A DNA stretch of 21,500 bases from an uncultured Christensenellaceae bacterium. Lineage in GTDB: Bacteria > Bacillota > Clostridia > Christensenellales > Borkfalkiaceae. The stretch is from the NCBI GenBank assembly GCA_910588695.1, contig CAJUOV010000020.1, positions 1 to 21,500 on the forward strand, given 5' to 3'. A program made the position numbers and the translations under genes. Shown piece after piece: positions 21,260-21,500 of the stretch (position 1 is its first letter; every line of letters starts with the position of its first letter). The notes below the pieces were generated by a model. It searched no databases. It was given only the letters and a program-made list of their open reading frames with translations, and was not told the DNA's origin.

Positions 21260-21288
21260 ATTATATCACAGCGGCGCGGAATCGTCAA
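21260..21288 (-). promoter_or_regulatory. Sigma-A promoter of the small gene
   Basis: On the minus strand TTGACG (21288-21283) and TATAAT (21265-21260) are 17 bases apart, and AATA follows the -10 as in the opposing promoter. The start near 21253 gives a leader of about 73 bases. It has a hairpin GCCGACC-GAAA-GGACGGC and a second ACGGG-GCGA-CCCGT ahead of the Shine-Dalgarno. Confidence 0.85.
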
Positions 21289-21500
21289 TCGAAAACGAAA
21301 GCCAAACTCAGAGTGCGGCGGCGCGACGCTGGGCATAATTTCCGGCGTTCCCCTCTCCCCTTCGGTAAAAGAGCGAAAAAGGAAACGAGGGAAGAAAAGC
21401 TCAAAACGGGTGACGGTCGAAAGCGATCAAGGCGGGCTTCGTAGTTAAAAGCGAAAATCGGGCGATCCTAACAAAAAAGCTATTCATACAAAAAAGTAAG
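21289..21500. other. No recognised feature
   Basis: This end segment holds no open frame with a ribosome-binding site, no convincing promoter or terminator and no repeat that I can see. An open frame of 79 codons on the plus strand (21205-21444) starts inside the small-gene leader, lacks a Shine-Dalgarno and has a low-complexity, arginine-rich translation. Confidence 0.6.

Noticed and set aside
1..21500. CRISPR arrays, tRNA and rRNA genes
   Set aside because: No evenly spaced direct repeats, no cloverleaf-like sequences and no rRNA-like conserved stretches were seen on reading both strands.

Overview
The window looks like chromosomal DNA from a low- to mid-GC Gram-positive bacterium of the class Clostridia, probably an anaerobic gut-type glycan degrader. 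The evidence is Shine-Dalgarno sites of the AGGAGG type, near-consensus sigma-A promoters, four lipoprotein signal peptides and gene families typical of Firmicutes (DUF975, YjdF, YcxB-like). A closer taxonomic placement cannot be supported. No rRNA, tRNA, CRISPR array, transposase or integrase is visible.

Region 1 (1 to about 2275) is AT-rich and coded on the plus strand. A strong promoter drives a structured leader with mutually exclusive antiterminator and terminator hairpins. Two small membrane proteins follow, the second with a YcxB-like domain. A second promoter drives a yjdF-type riboswitch with a visible anti-Shine-Dalgarno, followed by yjdF (DUF2992).

Region 2 (2176-5695, minus strand) is a four-gene operon: RadC-like protein, NarX/LiaS-type histidine kinase, LuxR-type response regulator and a DUF975 membrane protein. 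Its only visible promoter puts the transcript start on the radC-like ATG, so the message may be leaderless. The last gene runs through a terminator hairpin into AT-rich DNA.

Region 3 (5759-19763, minus strand) is one glycan-use operon of about 14 kb from one clear promoter. The order is sugar-binding lipoprotein, two CUT1-type ABC permeases, a 1256-residue modular lipoprotein with CBM9-like repeats, two paralogous GH43 lipoproteins and a GH2 enzyme without a signal peptide. The reading is that surface enzymes trim a hemicellulose or pectin side chain (arabinose or xylose linkages are the usual GH43 targets), the ABC system imports oligosaccharides, and the GH2 enzyme finishes them inside the cell. 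No ABC ATPase is present, so a shared MsmK-type ATPase elsewhere is expected.

Region 4 (19832-21500) holds an ArsR-type regulator with a large C-terminal domain, the likely controller of the operon. Its wing-helix reading frame extends upstream without a normal start codon. Beyond it lies the most novel candidate in the window: a compact convergent locus at 20935-21288. A 34-codon gene with a perfect Shine-Dalgarno faces a consensus promoter that makes a short antisense RNA over its 3' end, in the style of a type I toxin-antitoxin. Both transcripts start with the same sequence block. Nothing is recognised from 21289 to the end.
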